From positions 62,001-126,000 of the forward strand of contig SAXG01000069.1 of the NCBI GenBank assembly GCA_012932865.1: a DNA stretch of 64,000 nucleotides, given 5' to 3'. This stretch comes from Amylostereum areolatum (taxonomy: Eukaryota; Basidiomycota; Agaricomycetes; Russulales; Stereaceae). A model generated the notes under the pieces. The model ran no database searches and was not told the origin of the DNA. It worked only from the letters and a program-made list of their open reading frames with translations. A program made the position numbers and the translations under genes. Shown in pieces: positions 43,035 through 55,235 of this stretch. The number at the start of each line of letters is the position of its first letter. Position 1 is the stretch's first letter.

Positions 43035-43096
43035 GAGATCATGACATATTTTCGGGCCGTGTTTCAAAACGCGGCCCGAAAATATGTCATGATCTC
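43035..43096. repeat. Near-perfect 62-bp palindrome, Y-B
   Basis: 30-bp arms starting GAGATCATGACATATTTTCG with one mismatch, tiny centre. Confidence 0.93.
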
Positions 43097-43106
43097 TGGC
43101 GAGAAC

Positions 43107-43176
43107 GACGCGACTTCCTCTTTGGGAGCGCGTCTCGGGATTTGCCAAGACGCGCTCCCAATGAGGAAGTCGTGTC
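43107..43176. repeat. 70-bp hairpin, Y-B
   Basis: Arms GACGCGACTTCCTC..GGGAGCGCGTCT (43107-43135) and a mostly complementary copy (43148-43176) with a 12-nt loop. A related arm sequence occurs at 25803-25835 in X3. Confidence 0.85.
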
Positions 43177-43298
43177 TTCCTCATCACCAACCTCGTCCTC
43201 GTCCCTCTCTCCCTCCTCTTTCCTCCGCCCCCATCCAACGACACTCCAAAATTCCAGCGCCGCTGCCGCCGCCGCCATTCTCCTCGTTGCCCTGCGTT

Positions 43299-43645
43299 CA
43301 AAGACGCCTTTTAGGAAAGCTAGCGGACAAGCCGTGCCCCAGGTGCGTTCTCCCTCCTGCTCTCCCTCGGCCTCGTCCCTCGCCGCCACCCGCCCTCACC
43401 GCCACCCGCCCTCACCGCCACCCGCCCTCACCGCCACCCGCCCTCGCCGCCGCCCGCCCTCCCCCCTCGGCCCTCGCCACCATTGGCCCTCGCCATCACC
43501 TGCCCTCGCCTCCGCCGTCTCCGCCATCCTCCGCATGCGCGAGGATGCCATCACTGGTGTGATGGCATCCTTGCCTGCACAAGGTATGACATTTTCCGGG
43601 GCCCATTCCTTGAGAATGGGCTCCGGAAAATGTCATATCACGTGC
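43299..43645 (+). repeat. Conserved X/Y module, 16-bp minisatellite and double hairpin (Y-B)
   Basis: Module CAAAGACGCC ... AGCTAGCG ... CCCCAGGTGCGT (43299-43345), then units CGCCACCCGCCCTCAC, then two hairpins: GGATGCCATCAC / GTGATGGCATCC (43549-43580) and arms at 43577-43608 and 43614-43645 sharing TTTTCCGG.GCCCATTC. The same order is found in X3 on the minus strand (25300 down to 24957). Confidence 0.83.
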
Positions 43646-43739
43646 TCGTGTGCATCCGCAACGCCCATGTCCGCACGCCCCGTGCCCGCATGCCCAGTGA
43701 CAAGGCACGTGCCCATGGCCAACCACTCGCCCGCAATGC

Positions 43740-43930
43740 ACCTGTCCGCCCGCACGCCCCGCGCATGCCCGCCCGCACGCCCGGCGCATGCCCGCCCGCA
43801 CGCCCGGCGCATGCCCGCCCGCACGCCCGGCGCATGCCCGCCCGCACGCCCGGCGCATGCCCGCCCGCACGCCCCGCGCATGCCCGCCCGCACGCCCTGC
43901 ACATGCACACGCCGCACACGCAGGCCCGCA
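43740..43930 (+). repeat. 23-bp GC-rich minisatellite, Y-B
   Basis: About seven units of GGCGCATGCCCGCCCGCAC plus GCCC (23 bp), giving a 23-residue repeat in every frame. Further GC-rich degenerate repeats extend to about 44750. Confidence 0.88.
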
Positions 43931-44940
43931 CACAACGCCCGCGGCCACTCGCCCGCCCCAATGCCCACACCACGCACGCCCGCCCGCCCGCACGCCACGC
44001 ACGCCCTCATGCCCGCAACACACTGCCCCGCGCTCAACGCATCCCCCGCACCCCGCACGCTGGCGACCCGCACGCGCGCACGCCTGCGCTCAACGCACCC
44101 ACCTGCACTCGACGCGCCTACCTGCCACGCACGTGCACCCAACTTCAACACACATGCCCGCGCGGGCATCGAGGGCGCGCGTGCACGGACGTTGTGGGCA
44201 CGTGGGCGTGGGCAGATTGAGGGTGCAGGCGTCGAAGGCACTCGGGCGTGGGTAGGACAAGGGCGAGGGCGGAGGCGGAGCGAGGGCGCAGGCAGGAGCG
44301 CGTGGAGGGCGCGGGCGTGTTGAGGACGGGGGTGGGGGCGAGGCAAGGGCTGGGGAAGGGATGCGTCGGGGGTGGCGGGGGCATCCATGTTGGGCACGCG
44401 CGCATGTGCGTCTTCTCGCCGCTGCTGCACTTTCCGCCGCTGCACCCACTGCCGCCACACTCGCCGCCGCCGCCGCAAACGCTCGCAACGCGCACGCCCG
44501 CAACGCCCCCCCTCAACATGAACGCCCACATGCCCGCCACATTGTGCCCGCGTGCCCGCGTGCCCGCAACGCGAACATGCGCATGCCCGCTCGCAACGCC
44601 TGCAACGCACGCAACACACGCACCTGTGCACCCGCCCGCCCGCAACATCCGCACCTGCGCACCCACACGCCCGCAACGCGAACACCCGCCCGCCCGCAAC
44701 CCGCGCACCTGCGCACCTGCACGCCCGTGCACCCTCGATGCATGCGCCCGCGCCACGGCCCTCGATACGAACCCCCCCCCCCCCCTTGGCCTCACGCACG
44801 GCCGACGTTGCTCGCGCGAGCACGCAGGTCGTGCGTGTATACGCCATATGAGGGCATATCCATGAGAAGACCGGGTGGGGATTGATGTGGGGATGAGGGT
44901 GAAGGGTGGATGAGGAGGTATCCGGGGCGTGCTGAACAAA

Positions 44941-45030
44941 ACTCTGGAAGACGAAATACTATTAGAATTTAGTTTAATTAAAAATATTTTTATTAGTTTA
45001 TTATTACTAGATAGTGTTATTTTTTCATGT
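44941..45030. other. AT-rich junction
   Basis: A 90-bp AT-rich stretch (TAATTAAAAATATTTTTATTAG-like) between Y-B and the abrupt start of B2 pol homology. No gene is seen. Confidence 0.6.
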
Positions 45031-47525
45031 CGGTCCGAAGGTCCTTATCGGTGGGGATGTACAGCTTCCCTTTATAGTACACGAGCCCGTCATCCTCCTC
45101 CCATTCCAGGGTGCCATTGGTCAGCTTACGAGGGCCTTTCTTTCGAAGCGTGTCCATTCGGCCTCTCGCTCACTCGCCTTACGTATGCGCTCTGCGAGGT
45201 CGTCCGGGTGGAAGTGGGTGGCAGCAATGCCTGCGAAGTGCTCAGGCTTCAGCATTGTTACACCGTGGTCGTCCTCGGAATCTGAGACCGTGTGCGTGTT
45301 AAGCCTTGAGAGCGGGTCTGCCTGCATCGAGCTTCTGGCCTTATGAGTCATTTTGAAATCAAACCGACTGAGCCAGATCGACCAGCGCGCCTGTCTTTGA
45401 TTAAGATCTCGCGCAGTTTTCTAGTACTCTAGATTACGATGGTCGGTTACAATTTCAAAAGGCTGAGGCAGTCCTTCCAGGAAGTGCCGCCAGTCTTCAA
45501 GGGCGCGTATGACTCCAAGCATCTCCCGGTCGTAGATTTCGTAATTGCATTCGGTTTCCAACATTGATTCGGACCGGAACACGACCGGGTGCCAAAGGCC
45601 ATCTGACTCAAGCTTTTGGGAGAGTATCCCACCGGTAGCATATCTGGACGCATCTGATTCCACCTGTGTCGGGCGGTCCGGTTCCCACATGATTAGGATA
45701 GGTTCTGACACGAAGGCTTCTTTAAGTCGGTTGAAGGCGTCCTGCTGCTCCGTATCCCACTTCCAGGGGGTGTCCTTCTTAGTGAGGTCATGCAAGGGCC
45801 TCGCGTGCTTAGCAAAGTCCTTGATGAACCAGCGATAGAAGTTGGCGAACCCAATGAACGCACAAACTTCACGTAGGTTGTGCGGGGTCAGCCATTCCTT
45901 CACTGCGCGGACCTTGGAAGGGTCCATGCTCACTTCTCCTTCTCGTATCACTAGTCCAAGGTATTCAATCTCGGTTTTCTCGAATTCACATTTCTCAGGG
46001 CATAGGTAGAGATCGTTGTCCTGTAGCCATTTCAGGACTTCACGTACGACCTCGCGGTGCTCTTCTAGTGTTTTCGTAAAGATGAGGATGTCGTCTAGGT
46101 ATACCGCGACGAGCCCCTTTGCGATCAGATCCGAGAAGACCGAGTTCATCAGGGCCTGGAAAGTCGCCGGCAAGTTGGTGAGGCCAAAGAACATTACACT
46201 CGGCTCAAATAACCCCCGATTCGTAGAGAAGGCAGCTTTCCACTCATCGCCCGTCTTAATACGGACATTGTTGTAGCCCCATTGAACGTCAAACTTCGTG
46301 AAATATTTTGCCCCGCGTAGCTGGTTCACGATATCGGACGCGAGCGGGAGTGGATACTGGTTCTTTACGGTGATGTCGTTCAGCTTACGGTAGTCTTGGA
46401 CCAACCGCAGCTTCCAGTCTTTCTTCTTGATGAAGAATCCCGGTGAGGACATCGGAGATTTCGAGGGGATGATGTACCCCTTTTGAAGATTGTCTTCAAT
46501 GAACTTATCCAGCTCTGCCTGCTCGTTGACCGACATGGGATATGCCTTTGATCGGAGGGTCTCGGGTGTGTCATCCTTCAGATCGATCCCATGGTCGTAT
46601 GGCGGGTGCTCAGGAAGTTGTTCTGATTCTTCCTCCGAGAAGACCTTTGAGAAGTCCCGATATGGTTCTGGGACAATCTCTTCAAAAGTGCGCTGGTGCT
46701 TATCACACCCCGCTTCCTCCGCGACACACTGGGAGTATGTATATCCCGCTGCGCACCAGACTTCATCGGTGGTGTTGTCTAGGACCCCCTGCTTAAAGAG
46801 GTAGCGCCTTTCCTTTCGATTGGCATTAATGCGGGAGTAGGGTTCGTCCATCGGGGAGGGTTCTCCTTCCAAAGTTTCTCCATCCAGCCGTACTTCACCA
46901 TTGGCCCAATCAATATCCGGGTTTGTCCTATGAAGCCACGGAAGTCCAAGGATTACGTCCTCAGGTCCGAGATCTGTTACCAGAAACTCGGCCCGTTCTC
47001 GTCTATCCCCGACGCACAGTTCCAGCTGAGCATAATGTGTAATCCCAGCCTGGTTCTTTGTGCCATCAATGTTGAACAAGGGGATGCCGCGAGCCAGAGG
47101 CCGCGCGTTCACCCTGTGCTTCTCCACGAAGCGCTTACTAATAAATAACCCTGTCGCCCCTGAATCCACCATGGCAGCCACTCGCGCGGTACGGTTTCTC
47201 CCTTTTAACAAAACATAAATACGTAAATGATTGCCTCCTTTGAGGACTTCTGGTATAGTACAAGAAGAAATGCTTTCGTATTCAGATAAATAAGTCGTAG
47301 CCGTAGGAACCAATGATGATGTAGGAGAAGAAGAGGAACAGGAAGACGTAGGCGTAGATGATTTTTTTGTGTTTTCTGTTTTCGTATCATAGTCTGTATT
47401 CATACAAGATGGTGTAGAAGAAAAAGAAACATGTGTAGTTTTACAAGGGTCCGTAGGAGAAACCGTGGAGTCCGTACCGCACTTACCACTCAACCTGGCC
47501 ACAGCTGCTTTAGTACAGGTCCGTT
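45031..47525 (-). pseudogene. pol: Pol of B2: protease, RT, RNase H
   Basis: Enters in the -1 frame as FLERTCTKAAVARL from the gag stop. A 693-codon open frame (45421-47502) carries MVDSGATGLF, a clean Gln at the site where B1 has TAG, the RT with VAVYLDDILIF, and RNase H (VESDASRYATGGIL). A TAG at 45421-45423 replaces the expected Trp in EYWKT. Downstream the frame continues through the linker (ADPLSRLNTHTVSDSEDD) until truncation near the start of integrase. It is the better-preserved guide to the B-family frame. Confidence 0.9.
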
Positions 47526-48472
47526 CTAAAAAGACACCTTAAGTGCCTCCATCTGCTTTGCCAGCTCCGCTTGCTGGCTCATCAACTTCTGCAACAAATC
47601 TGCCACTGCACTGTCCGGAGCTGAGGAGGTCGAGCCGGATGAGACCGTAGCGTCGCCGTCCGATGTGTCTGCGACCTTCTTCAGCTGGGGCTTGCCCAGG
47701 TATCGGTCCATGCAGACGTTGGCCCGATGGCCCGTCTTGCCACAGTGGCAACAGATGTCGCGCTCGTGCCCGCCGTTTGCCTTGGTGTGGTCTTTTGACC
47801 CACACCTGTAGCACTTCCCCTGCATTTCCTTGCGATAGGAGATGAGGGTCTTGCCGTTGCCGGTCGCGTCGACCTGCATGGCATCCGGGTCGGCCGAAGC
47901 CAAAGACTGCCCGGAGGGGCACGAGGGCTCGCTCCCCTTGCCACACTTCTCGTCGCGGCGGTTGCGCTGCCGACGATCAACTTCTGTTGCCCACTTGGCC
48001 AGGTCCGCCAATGTATCAGTGTTGGCTTGGACGTTGATGAGTCCATCCTTTACGCGGTCCGATAGGTTATCGTAGAGCCTGTCGTGGAGGTCATTGTCCG
48101 ACCAGCCGGTTTGCACCGCGTGCTCGTCGAAGCAGGCCTTGTAGTGGGGAATGTCCATATCCCCTTGGAAGAGCTTCTTGATTGCTTCCTTTGCGACCAA
48201 GGAGACGTCGATCAGCATGAAGCGCTGTTTGAAGTTGTCGACGAACACGTCCCAGTTGGCAAAAGGGGTGTTGCCCACGTTCAGGGCCTCAATGTGGGGA
48301 AGCACCCACATGCGTGCCTCGTCCGTAAGGAAGTGGAGGGCCACCTGGATCCACAGACGGTCCACCATTTCCCATTGGTGGGTGATGGTGTTGAGGATGT
48401 TGAGCTTTGTCCCCATTGTCATCGCCCAGCTCTGGTAGGCAGCCAGAAAGTGGCAAGCTTCCGGTCCTTTTC
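47526..48472 (-). pseudogene. gag: Gag of B2, C-terminal part
   Basis: Begins at the A2 insertion (GPEACHFLAAYQSWAM). It keeps the capsid-like region and both zinc fingers (CYRCGSKDH..., CCHCGKTGHRANVC). It ends KVSF-stop as TCT TTT TAG, the T5 context at 47526-47534. The frame appears to extend beyond 48472 only by reading into A2's LTR, which is accidental. Confidence 0.88.
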
Positions 48473-48846
48473 TGTTAGGGATCGGTCCAGCGACTGGCAG
48501 ATCACCCAAGTCACCCAAAGAGGGAGAGAGAAAAGAGGATGGATTGGCAGGAGAGGGTCCAAGTCCAGGCGTAGGGCCGAAGCAGTATGTGGGGAACGAA
48601 GAGGACGATCTAAGGAAAAGGGACGCATAGGAGAGCCTTATATATGTACAGGATCGATAATGCGAGAATGGTGCGAGTGGGAGAGAACAATAAGGAAAAG
48701 GAAGGGGGAGGACGTGGTCCGGAGCGATGATGTCATAGATGGAAAGATAAGAGGAGTCAGGCTGATGACACCATGTGATGGGAAATGTAATCATGTGACT
48801 GAACGCGATACAACAAAAAGGGAAAGGATTGAGGTGATCTGTGACA
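48473..48846 (-). repeat. 3' LTR of A2
   Basis: 374 bp; in element orientation TGTCACAGATCACC ... CCGATCCCTAACA. TATA box TATATAAGG on the minus strand near 48640. Confidence 0.92.
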
Positions 48847-49303
48847 TTACCCCCTCTTTAAGGCGCGCTTTCACCGGGAGCGCAAGTTCATCGTCCATTG
48901 TGGATGCAAGAAATTCGGCCTGGGTCAGACCCAATGATTTTAGTGATCGCGGGGCATTGGGACGAAGGCGGTGGAACTCAGCGATAGCATCCTTGGCATG
49001 TGTTAATGCAGAGGCCAGTCTCCATTCGTTCTCAGAGTCGGGGTATCCAAGCCATTTGACAAGGTATTCAATGCCGTGTTTGTTGCGTGTGGGTCGTGAG
49101 TCGAGGATGGCTTCAATCTCATACTCCTTGTCTTCATCAACCAGTTCTGGAGGCGGCTGAGTCAAGTTGGGGCCATGGGCATCCGTCTCTTTGTACGCTG
49201 AGAGAAGCAAGGCATGGAAGACAGGGTGGATACACCATTTAGGGGAAAGTTGAAGGCGGTAAGTCACTGGTCCGAGGACGTCAGTGATGGTGAATGGGCC
49301 GTG
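48791..49303 (-). pseudogene. pol: Pol C-terminus of A2: integrase tail and chromodomain
   Basis: Continues in frame after the TGA as HGPFTITDVLGPVTYRL (the GPF/Y-type module) and then a chromodomain: [26 protein letters not shown]. It runs through the polypurine tract (LKEGVMSQ) and ends inside the LTR, as in D1. The separating TGA is most simply CGA to TGA, since A3 has CAG there and still continues. Confidence 0.85.
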
Positions 49304-52300
49304 TCATTTTGCTGCGAGCTTAGCTTTTGGACGTGTGGTCTTCAGGTTCTTACCATCCAGCCAGACTTTGTCACCAACTTCAAAACGCACTCCTTCCTGT
49401 GTCAAGTCGCCGTTGTAGCACTTCATCAGGTTGCATGCCGTTTTAAGACTGACCTGTGATTCCTTGCGTATTTTTTCAAGGTGCTGGAAGTGTTCTTCGA
49501 CAGCAAGGTTCTTGGAGATGGGGTTGACAGAGGGGATCATTGTCGGTAGGAAACCGTAAAGCAGCTCGAATGGGGCGCGACCTGTAGCTGAATGGACACG
49601 AATGTTGTGTGAAAATTCGACGAAGGGGAGGTACTTCACCCAGTCGTCCTGCTGATAGTTGCAGAATGCCCAAAGGTACTGCTCGAACTCTTGGTTCGCC
49701 CGTTCGCTTTCACCATCCGTTTGAGGGTGGTACACTGTGCTCATCGAAGCCTTGATTCCGAGTTTGGTGTAAGTCTCCTGCATAACCTTGCTTACATACT
49801 GTGGGCTGCAGTCGGAGATCATCTGTTTCCACAGCCCGTAGCGTCGCCACACACGGTCCAGCAAGATGTCGACGGTGCCATTGCTGTCAATTTTTTTGGT
49901 GCACGGTGCAATGCAGATGGCCTTGGAGAGGCAATCTACAATCATACAGATAGCATCGTATCCATCCAAGGGAGGCAGATCAGTGACAAAGTCGGTTGTG
50001 ATCACCTCGAATGGGCGTTCTGGGACGGCGTTAGGGATCATGTCGACATGGGGGTGCTGGGGACGGTTCTTGGTCGCTTGGCAAACAGCGCATCCTTCAA
50101 CATAGTCGCGTACAAAGACCGACATCTCTGGCCACCAGTATTCTCGGCTGAGGAGTTCATACGTCTTGTGGCAACCTGGATGTCCTGCCATTGGTGAGTT
50201 GTGGAATGACTTGACAATGTCACGACGTAGCTCGATGTCTGCAGGTACATAGACCTTCCCTCTGAACAGAATCATCCCGTCTTCCAGGTTCCATTCTTGA
50301 AGGTCCTTAACAAGCGATCGTGGCCCGTTGCGAAGGATAGCGTCCATGGCTTGTACAACTTCAGCGTCTTTGGTGCGCGCATCTCGGATGCGTTGGCGTA
50401 GGTCAGCGTCGCCTATGGTGGTTACAGTGCGCGACCGAGTAGCGCGGATACGGAAGTACTTGGGATCTAGGAGGACACGTTCCTTGTTGTCGTTCTCGAC
50501 CCCCTCTTTAAGGTCAGGGCGTCTGGACAATGGATCTGGTCGATGGTGAAGGCCCGGCTTGTGTGTTAGTGTGAAATCAAAGCGCGTGAGGAATAACGCC
50601 CAGCGGGCCTGCTGACAACTCAGCTTTTGTGCTTCCTTGAAGTACTCCAGGTTCTTGTGGTCTGTCCAAATCTTGACTGGATGAGTCGCGCCTTCCAGGT
50701 AGTGCCGCCAAGCTTCAAGCGCCCGAATAATTGCCAGCAGTTCCTTGTCGTAGATGTCGTAGTTGCATTCCAGCTCAGTAAGCGACTTGGACAGGTAGGC
50801 AACAGGATGGAGGTGACCATCTTGGCCGCATTGTGAGAGGATGCCTCCGGTTGCGAAGTCTGAGGCATCAACTTCTACCAAGTACGGTTTCGACGGGTCA
50901 GGAAGAATCAGGACAGGGGATGAGGTAAACACAGCTTTGAGGGCAGCGAAGGCGCCTTGACACTCTGCAGTCCAGTTCCATGGATGGTCCTTTTTGGTCA
51001 GTTCAAACAGGGGGCGTGCAACCTTGGAGAAGTCCTTGATGAAGCGACGGTAGAAGTTTCCAAACCCGAGGAATGGCTGGACATCCTTGACGTTACGAGG
51101 GGTGGGCCACTCCATAATGCCTGCTACCTTGACAGGGTCCATAGCAATCTGGTCGTGGGAGATAATCAAGTCGAGGTACTCGACAGAATCCTGTTCAAAG
51201 ACACATTTCTCTGGCTTGAGGAAGAGGTCATTGTCCTTCAGGCATTGCAGCACCTGCGTCATCAGTTTACGGTGTTCTTCGAGTGTCTCTGTGAAGACAA
51301 GGATGTCGTCCATGTAAATGACGACCTTGCCACCGTCGATGAGATCCTTGAAAAGTTCATTTATCATTGCCTGGAATGTTGCAGGAGAATTCATAAGGCC
51401 AAAGAACATCACCAGAGGTTCGTACAGCCCGTGGTTCGTTTTGAAAGCAGCCTTCCACTTGTCTCCTTCCTTGATACGGACGTTGTTGTATCCCCAGCAG
51501 ACGTCCATCTTGGAGAAGACCTTGGCACCTTTGAGTTTGTCGACAAGCTCGGAGATGAGTGGGAGCGGGTATTCATTCTTGACAGTGCCTTTATTCAACG
51601 CTCGATAGTCCTGTACAGGACGAAGCTTCCCATCCTTTTTCTTGACAAAGAAGAAGGGACTTGCTATAGATGATTTCGACGGGCGAATGTACCCCTTCTT
51701 GACGTGTTCATCGAGGAAGCTATCCAGCTCTTTCTGCTCGGATGGGGTCAAAGGATATACCTTGCAAGCCTTTGGTTGGAAGTCTGGTTTCAGGTGAATA
51801 GCATGGTCCCAGGGACGTCGCTCAGGTAGATGTTCAGACGTAGCTTTGTCGAACACCGACTTGAATGAGCGATATTGCTCAGGGACCATATCTTCAAACA
51901 TTTTCGTCTTGACATCAGCCGCCTGTTCCGCAAGCTGTTGCGCCTTGGTGAAGGTGGCACGTATGGTGAGGTCGTTGGACTGTTCTTCTCGTGCGAGTTG
52001 TTCAAAGGTGACTTCCTTTACGACTCCCGCAGCACGCAGGCTGTCTTGGGTCCATGAAGCCAGGACAACATCCGACTGCTTGTCGTCATCTTCTGTGAAC
52101 CACTTTGCGCCTGAAGGTGTACGGCGGGGAGAACGAACATGAGCATGCTGTACACGGCGGGCAGGGATCACGTACTTCGTGTTGCTTGGGTGGTTGGTCA
52201 CCGTGTGGATACGAGGTTCTTCGACTTCAACCTCGTCAGCTTCAACGACGTCAATGGGTGGTTGTGGCCCAGACCGATGTTCAGGTTTGATGCGAAGCTT

Positions 52301-52869
52301 CTTGACCGGAGGTTTGTGTAGGACGCAAGTGGGTGGGCAGCGTGTCATGTCGACTTCTTCTCCATCCCAGTTGATCTCTGGGTTATGCTCCTTCAACCAG
52401 TCAGTTCCTAGGATCATGTCGTGATCACCGATGTCCGTGACAAAGAATTCGGCTGTTTCTTCATGATATGATTCTGTGGATTGCGCGTAGATGTGAACAC
52501 GCTGGGTAGTCGAATGACGTACCCATCCCATTATGTTCTCCGTCCCATCTACATTGCGGACAGGGAACAGGCGGTCGAGGGTATCTAACGAGAGCCCTTT
52601 CTTCTCTGCAAACCTTCGGTTAATTATAATGCCTTCAGCGCCGCTATCCAGCAGCACTTCAGCGTCTATTTTTCTTCCAGTGACTCATCCAATCAGTTTG
52701 ACATCCAGCAATATTGAGGGCGTGTGCCTATTCTTCGTGTCCGTTGACAATTTCAAGCAGGTTGGAAGGACACGCTCACTGGATTGCATGGATGATAGTA
52801 CAGAGAAACGATTTGACGATGCCATAGAAAAACCTTTGCCACCCACAGACGACGCGACTGGGGGGCACT
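49304..52869 (-). CDS. pol: Pol of A2: protease, RT, RNase H, integrase core
   Basis: The -1 frame opens at the gag stop (FLECPPVASS), crosses a TGA at 52685-52687 (LIG-stop-VTGRK), then runs 1117 codons. Approximate positions counted from 52657: protease LLDSGAEG at 2-9; RT with YMDDILVF near 447; RNase H VEVDASDFATGGIL near 590; integrase zinc region HPGCHKTYEL and CAVCQATK near 820; core TTDFVTDLP near 887, ISDCSPQY near 946 and NQEFEQYL near 985. It ends at a TGA (49304-49306) where KLAAK-Arg-HGPF is expected. Catalytic residues look intact. Confidence 0.9.
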
Positions 52870-53904
52870 CTAAAAATCCAAACCGCCAGCGAGATCCTTC
52901 AACATTGCCGCGGCCTCCTCACGCTCCTCCTTGCCCAACTTCTTCATCTTGTTGATCAGGACCGACATCTCCTTGACTGGATCCGCATTTGAGGTTGTTG
53001 CCGCTTGAAGGGACGAGGGAGCATGCGCGGAGGGTACTCCTGAGTTTGAGTCAGTTTCCAACGCTCCTACACGTCTTCCACTGCTCGAGTCCTTGTTTGG
53101 GCAGTCGCACAGCATGTGACCTGGTTGGCGACAGAGGAAACAACCACCTTCCTTGCGCAGGCGCTCGTGCTCAGCATCAGTGAGACGTCCTGGACGCCCT
53201 CCTTGAGTGTTGACTGCTCCAATGTGCGGTTCACTGCTGGTGGAGGATGGGGGTCGTGCGCTAGTGGTTGATGACGAGGTTTTCTGCTTCCGGTCTGCAG
53301 GCGATACGAGCCGGCGGTTGCGGAGAAAGGCTTTGTTGAGCGCGCATGCACGAACCTTCCAGTCGTCAAGAGTGGTAGGGAGCGGCCAAGTCCTCTCGCA
53401 TTCCTTGCGAAGGCCACTGTTCAATCCTTCTTTGAAGAAGTAGAGAACAGACTCACCTTAGAATCCCGAGCATGGGAGGAGGGACTCAAATTCGGTGATG
53501 TACTGCTGCACGGGGCGGTCGCCCTGCCTGAGGTCTGCAAGGGCATTCTGAGAGGTGATGGTCTCATCAAACTGCTTGAAGTCCTTGTCGAACTGGGCTC
53601 GGACCTCCTTGAGGGTGAGCCACTTCGCACGAGTGGTCGTACCCGCTGGCTTGTTATCCTCGGCATCGAGGATCTCCTCCTGGTGCAGCTCTGCCCATAT
53701 GCCGGCGACTGAGCCTTCCATCAAGGAAAGCATCAGCTGTATCTGGTCATCGTCGCTTGCGTACTTCTTGCTATTTGCCCTAAGGAACATGCAGACGGCA
53801 TTTTTGAAGCGACGCAACTCTTTGCGATCACCGGTGAATGGCTTAGGCTTAACGCCTATCTTGCCGGTGGAGGGGGTGGGGGTGGTCGAGGCTGGTTGAG
53901 ACAT
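52870..53904 (-). pseudogene. gag: Gag of A2
   Basis: Starts MSQPASTTP and ends AGGLDF-stop (GAT TTT TAG). KPKPFTGDRKELRRF matches A1 Gag, and the zinc knuckle is CFLCRQPGHMLCDC. A single TAA at 53458-53460 interrupts the frame (GF-stop-GESVLYFFKEGL; A1 reads YDDEALIHFFKKGL). Upstream conserved linker (WYF.D, KWYTYKKN, VVEW) carries further stops and is out of register with ORF0, unlike A1. Confidence 0.88.
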
Positions 53905-54584
53905 GGTGGTTGCAGGCAGTTGAAATGGGGGAAGAGGGTTAACAGGGGCTGCAGGGGACTGATGGGGACTTTGAACAGCTAGAGAGCCTGGGGTAGAGGG
54001 GAGTAGGGGAACTGCGAGTGTGTTGCGGAGGGATGCGACATGTTCGTTGTGTGCAAGAGTGATCCTTTAGAATGCTTCTGCAGCGACCTCGAGTTCTTCA
54101 TCTAAGAGGAATGGTTTTTCACCTGTGGCCCAGGTCCAACGATCAATGTCTGCGTCGTGGAAGCTGGGATACCACTCTACAACTGCGCGTCCGTTCTTCT
54201 TGTAGGTGTACCACTTCTTTGTACGCTCGTCGAATCTGATACCAAGGGGAACAGACCAAGGCTGGTCTCGTCGCGGTGGAGGTGGAGGGGAGCCTTCTTC
54301 TTGAGGAGCAGTGGCAACTTCTTCTCGTTTAGGGGTCTGGGGGTTCTAGATACGGTCGTGCTCCTGCGCCGCAACGTCGATATCAGTCTGTTCGACGTAA
54401 GGGAAACCTTCCTCGTCGTTGAAGTACCACTGGGCAGTGACTCCGTCATCGTGTGTCCAATGTACGGTTCGTCATCCACCGAGGGTGAGGGCGTAGTACT
54501 CGCCTGGGTTAGCTCAACGAGTGAAGCCGAGAGGGAAGTCTGGAGTGGTGGCACAGGGGGAGGATTCGGAAGCGATGGTGGTGT

Positions 54585-55235
54585 CTAGAAAAAGTCCGCA
54601 GCGATGGGGTGACGGCCTAAGAGGCGAGCGGTGAGGTAGGAGGCCTTGAGAGCCTGGCGGATCTTGTGCTGATGACAACGCTGTTGCAGCTCCTTGCGGC
54701 TGGTGATCGTTCGACGAAGAGGTGGTGGCGGAGTAGATTCGGGCGTAGGGAGGGCAAAGTTATAGACGGTGGGGAAGCTTTCACGGACGAGTGATGGTGG
54801 CAGATGTGTGTTGGAACAGGTGTGCCAGGTGGGGGAATGGATGGAAAACTCGAAGTGGTTCTGATCTATATTGAAGCGCACAACAACGTGAGCGTAGAGG
54901 CAGAGAATCGTCTGCCTACCGTGACCGTGGTTCCAGCGCCACTCGTAAATGCGGCAGTTGACACCGTGGACTTTCCAGGTGTGCTCTTTGCAGAGGAGCT
55001 CGAGGGCACGTAGGCGATCGACAGTGACGGCGTCTTCTCGAGGCCAAGGGAAGGGAGCGTTGCAGTTGGAGTTGAAGGTTTGGAGGTTGAATGCGATGAA
55101 GATTGGTTGATCGAGTGGTTCCAGGATGGGGGATTTAACGTCGTAAAGACGGCAAGGGATGTGGTGAAGTGGGTGTGGGGGAGATCGTCCTAGTGGCAGG
55201 GATCGGTCCAGCGACTGGCAGATCACCCAAGTCAC
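54585..55235 (-). CDS. ORF0 upstream of gag, unknown function (A2)
   Basis: 216 codons starting at a Met inside the transcribed part of the 5' LTR (MTWVICQSLDRS) and ending PIAADFF-TAG, like A1 ORF0. Conserved stretches: DAVTVDRL, CRIYEWRWNHGHG, a Tyr/His-rich middle (HSPTWHTCS), TPESTPPPPLRRTI, HKHKIRQALKA. No domain is recognised and no membrane segment is evident. It could be a separate leader protein or the first part of an extended Gag. Confidence 0.6.
   Translation of the reverse strand: MTWVICQSLDRSLPLGRSPPHPLHHIPCRLYDVKSPILEPLDQPIFIAFNLQTFNSNCNAPFPWPREDAVTVDRLRALELLCKEHTWKVHGVNCRIYEWRWNHGHGRQTILCLYAHVVVRFNIDQNHFEFSIHSPTWHTCSNTHLPPSLVRESFPTVYNFALPTPESTPPPPLRRTITSRKELQQRCHQHKIRQALKASYLTARLLGRHPIAADFF
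55181..55190 (-). promoter_or_regulatory. Self-priming primer-binding site of A2
   Basis: Minus-strand AGGACGATCT, two bases inside the LTR, is perfectly complementary to AGATCGTCCT at 55321-55330 (minus), just past the TATA box. Compared with A1, several bases differ on both sides and pairing is kept. Confidence 0.75.

Larger units (their letters stand above)
39462..44940 (-). mobile_element. Y-B element, inverted, with nested insertions
   Basis: Inverted relative of Y-A. On the plus strand it runs from the X/Y end (ACTTGGTGGGGAGTGGG) through an inverted 39-bp minisatellite, the 40035-40135 hairpin, an hAT-like insertion (40185-42773), the AT-rich part, and then a GC-rich part (42880-44940) with several hairpins that matches X3. 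The far edge is uncertain. No protein domain is recognised. Confidence 0.7.

Noticed and set aside
47526..48794. A single 422-codon gag starting MITFPITWCHQ
   Set aside because: Its first part is the A2 LTR read through by chance. The junction at 48472 is the A2 insertion site, and true B2 gag continues at 55566.
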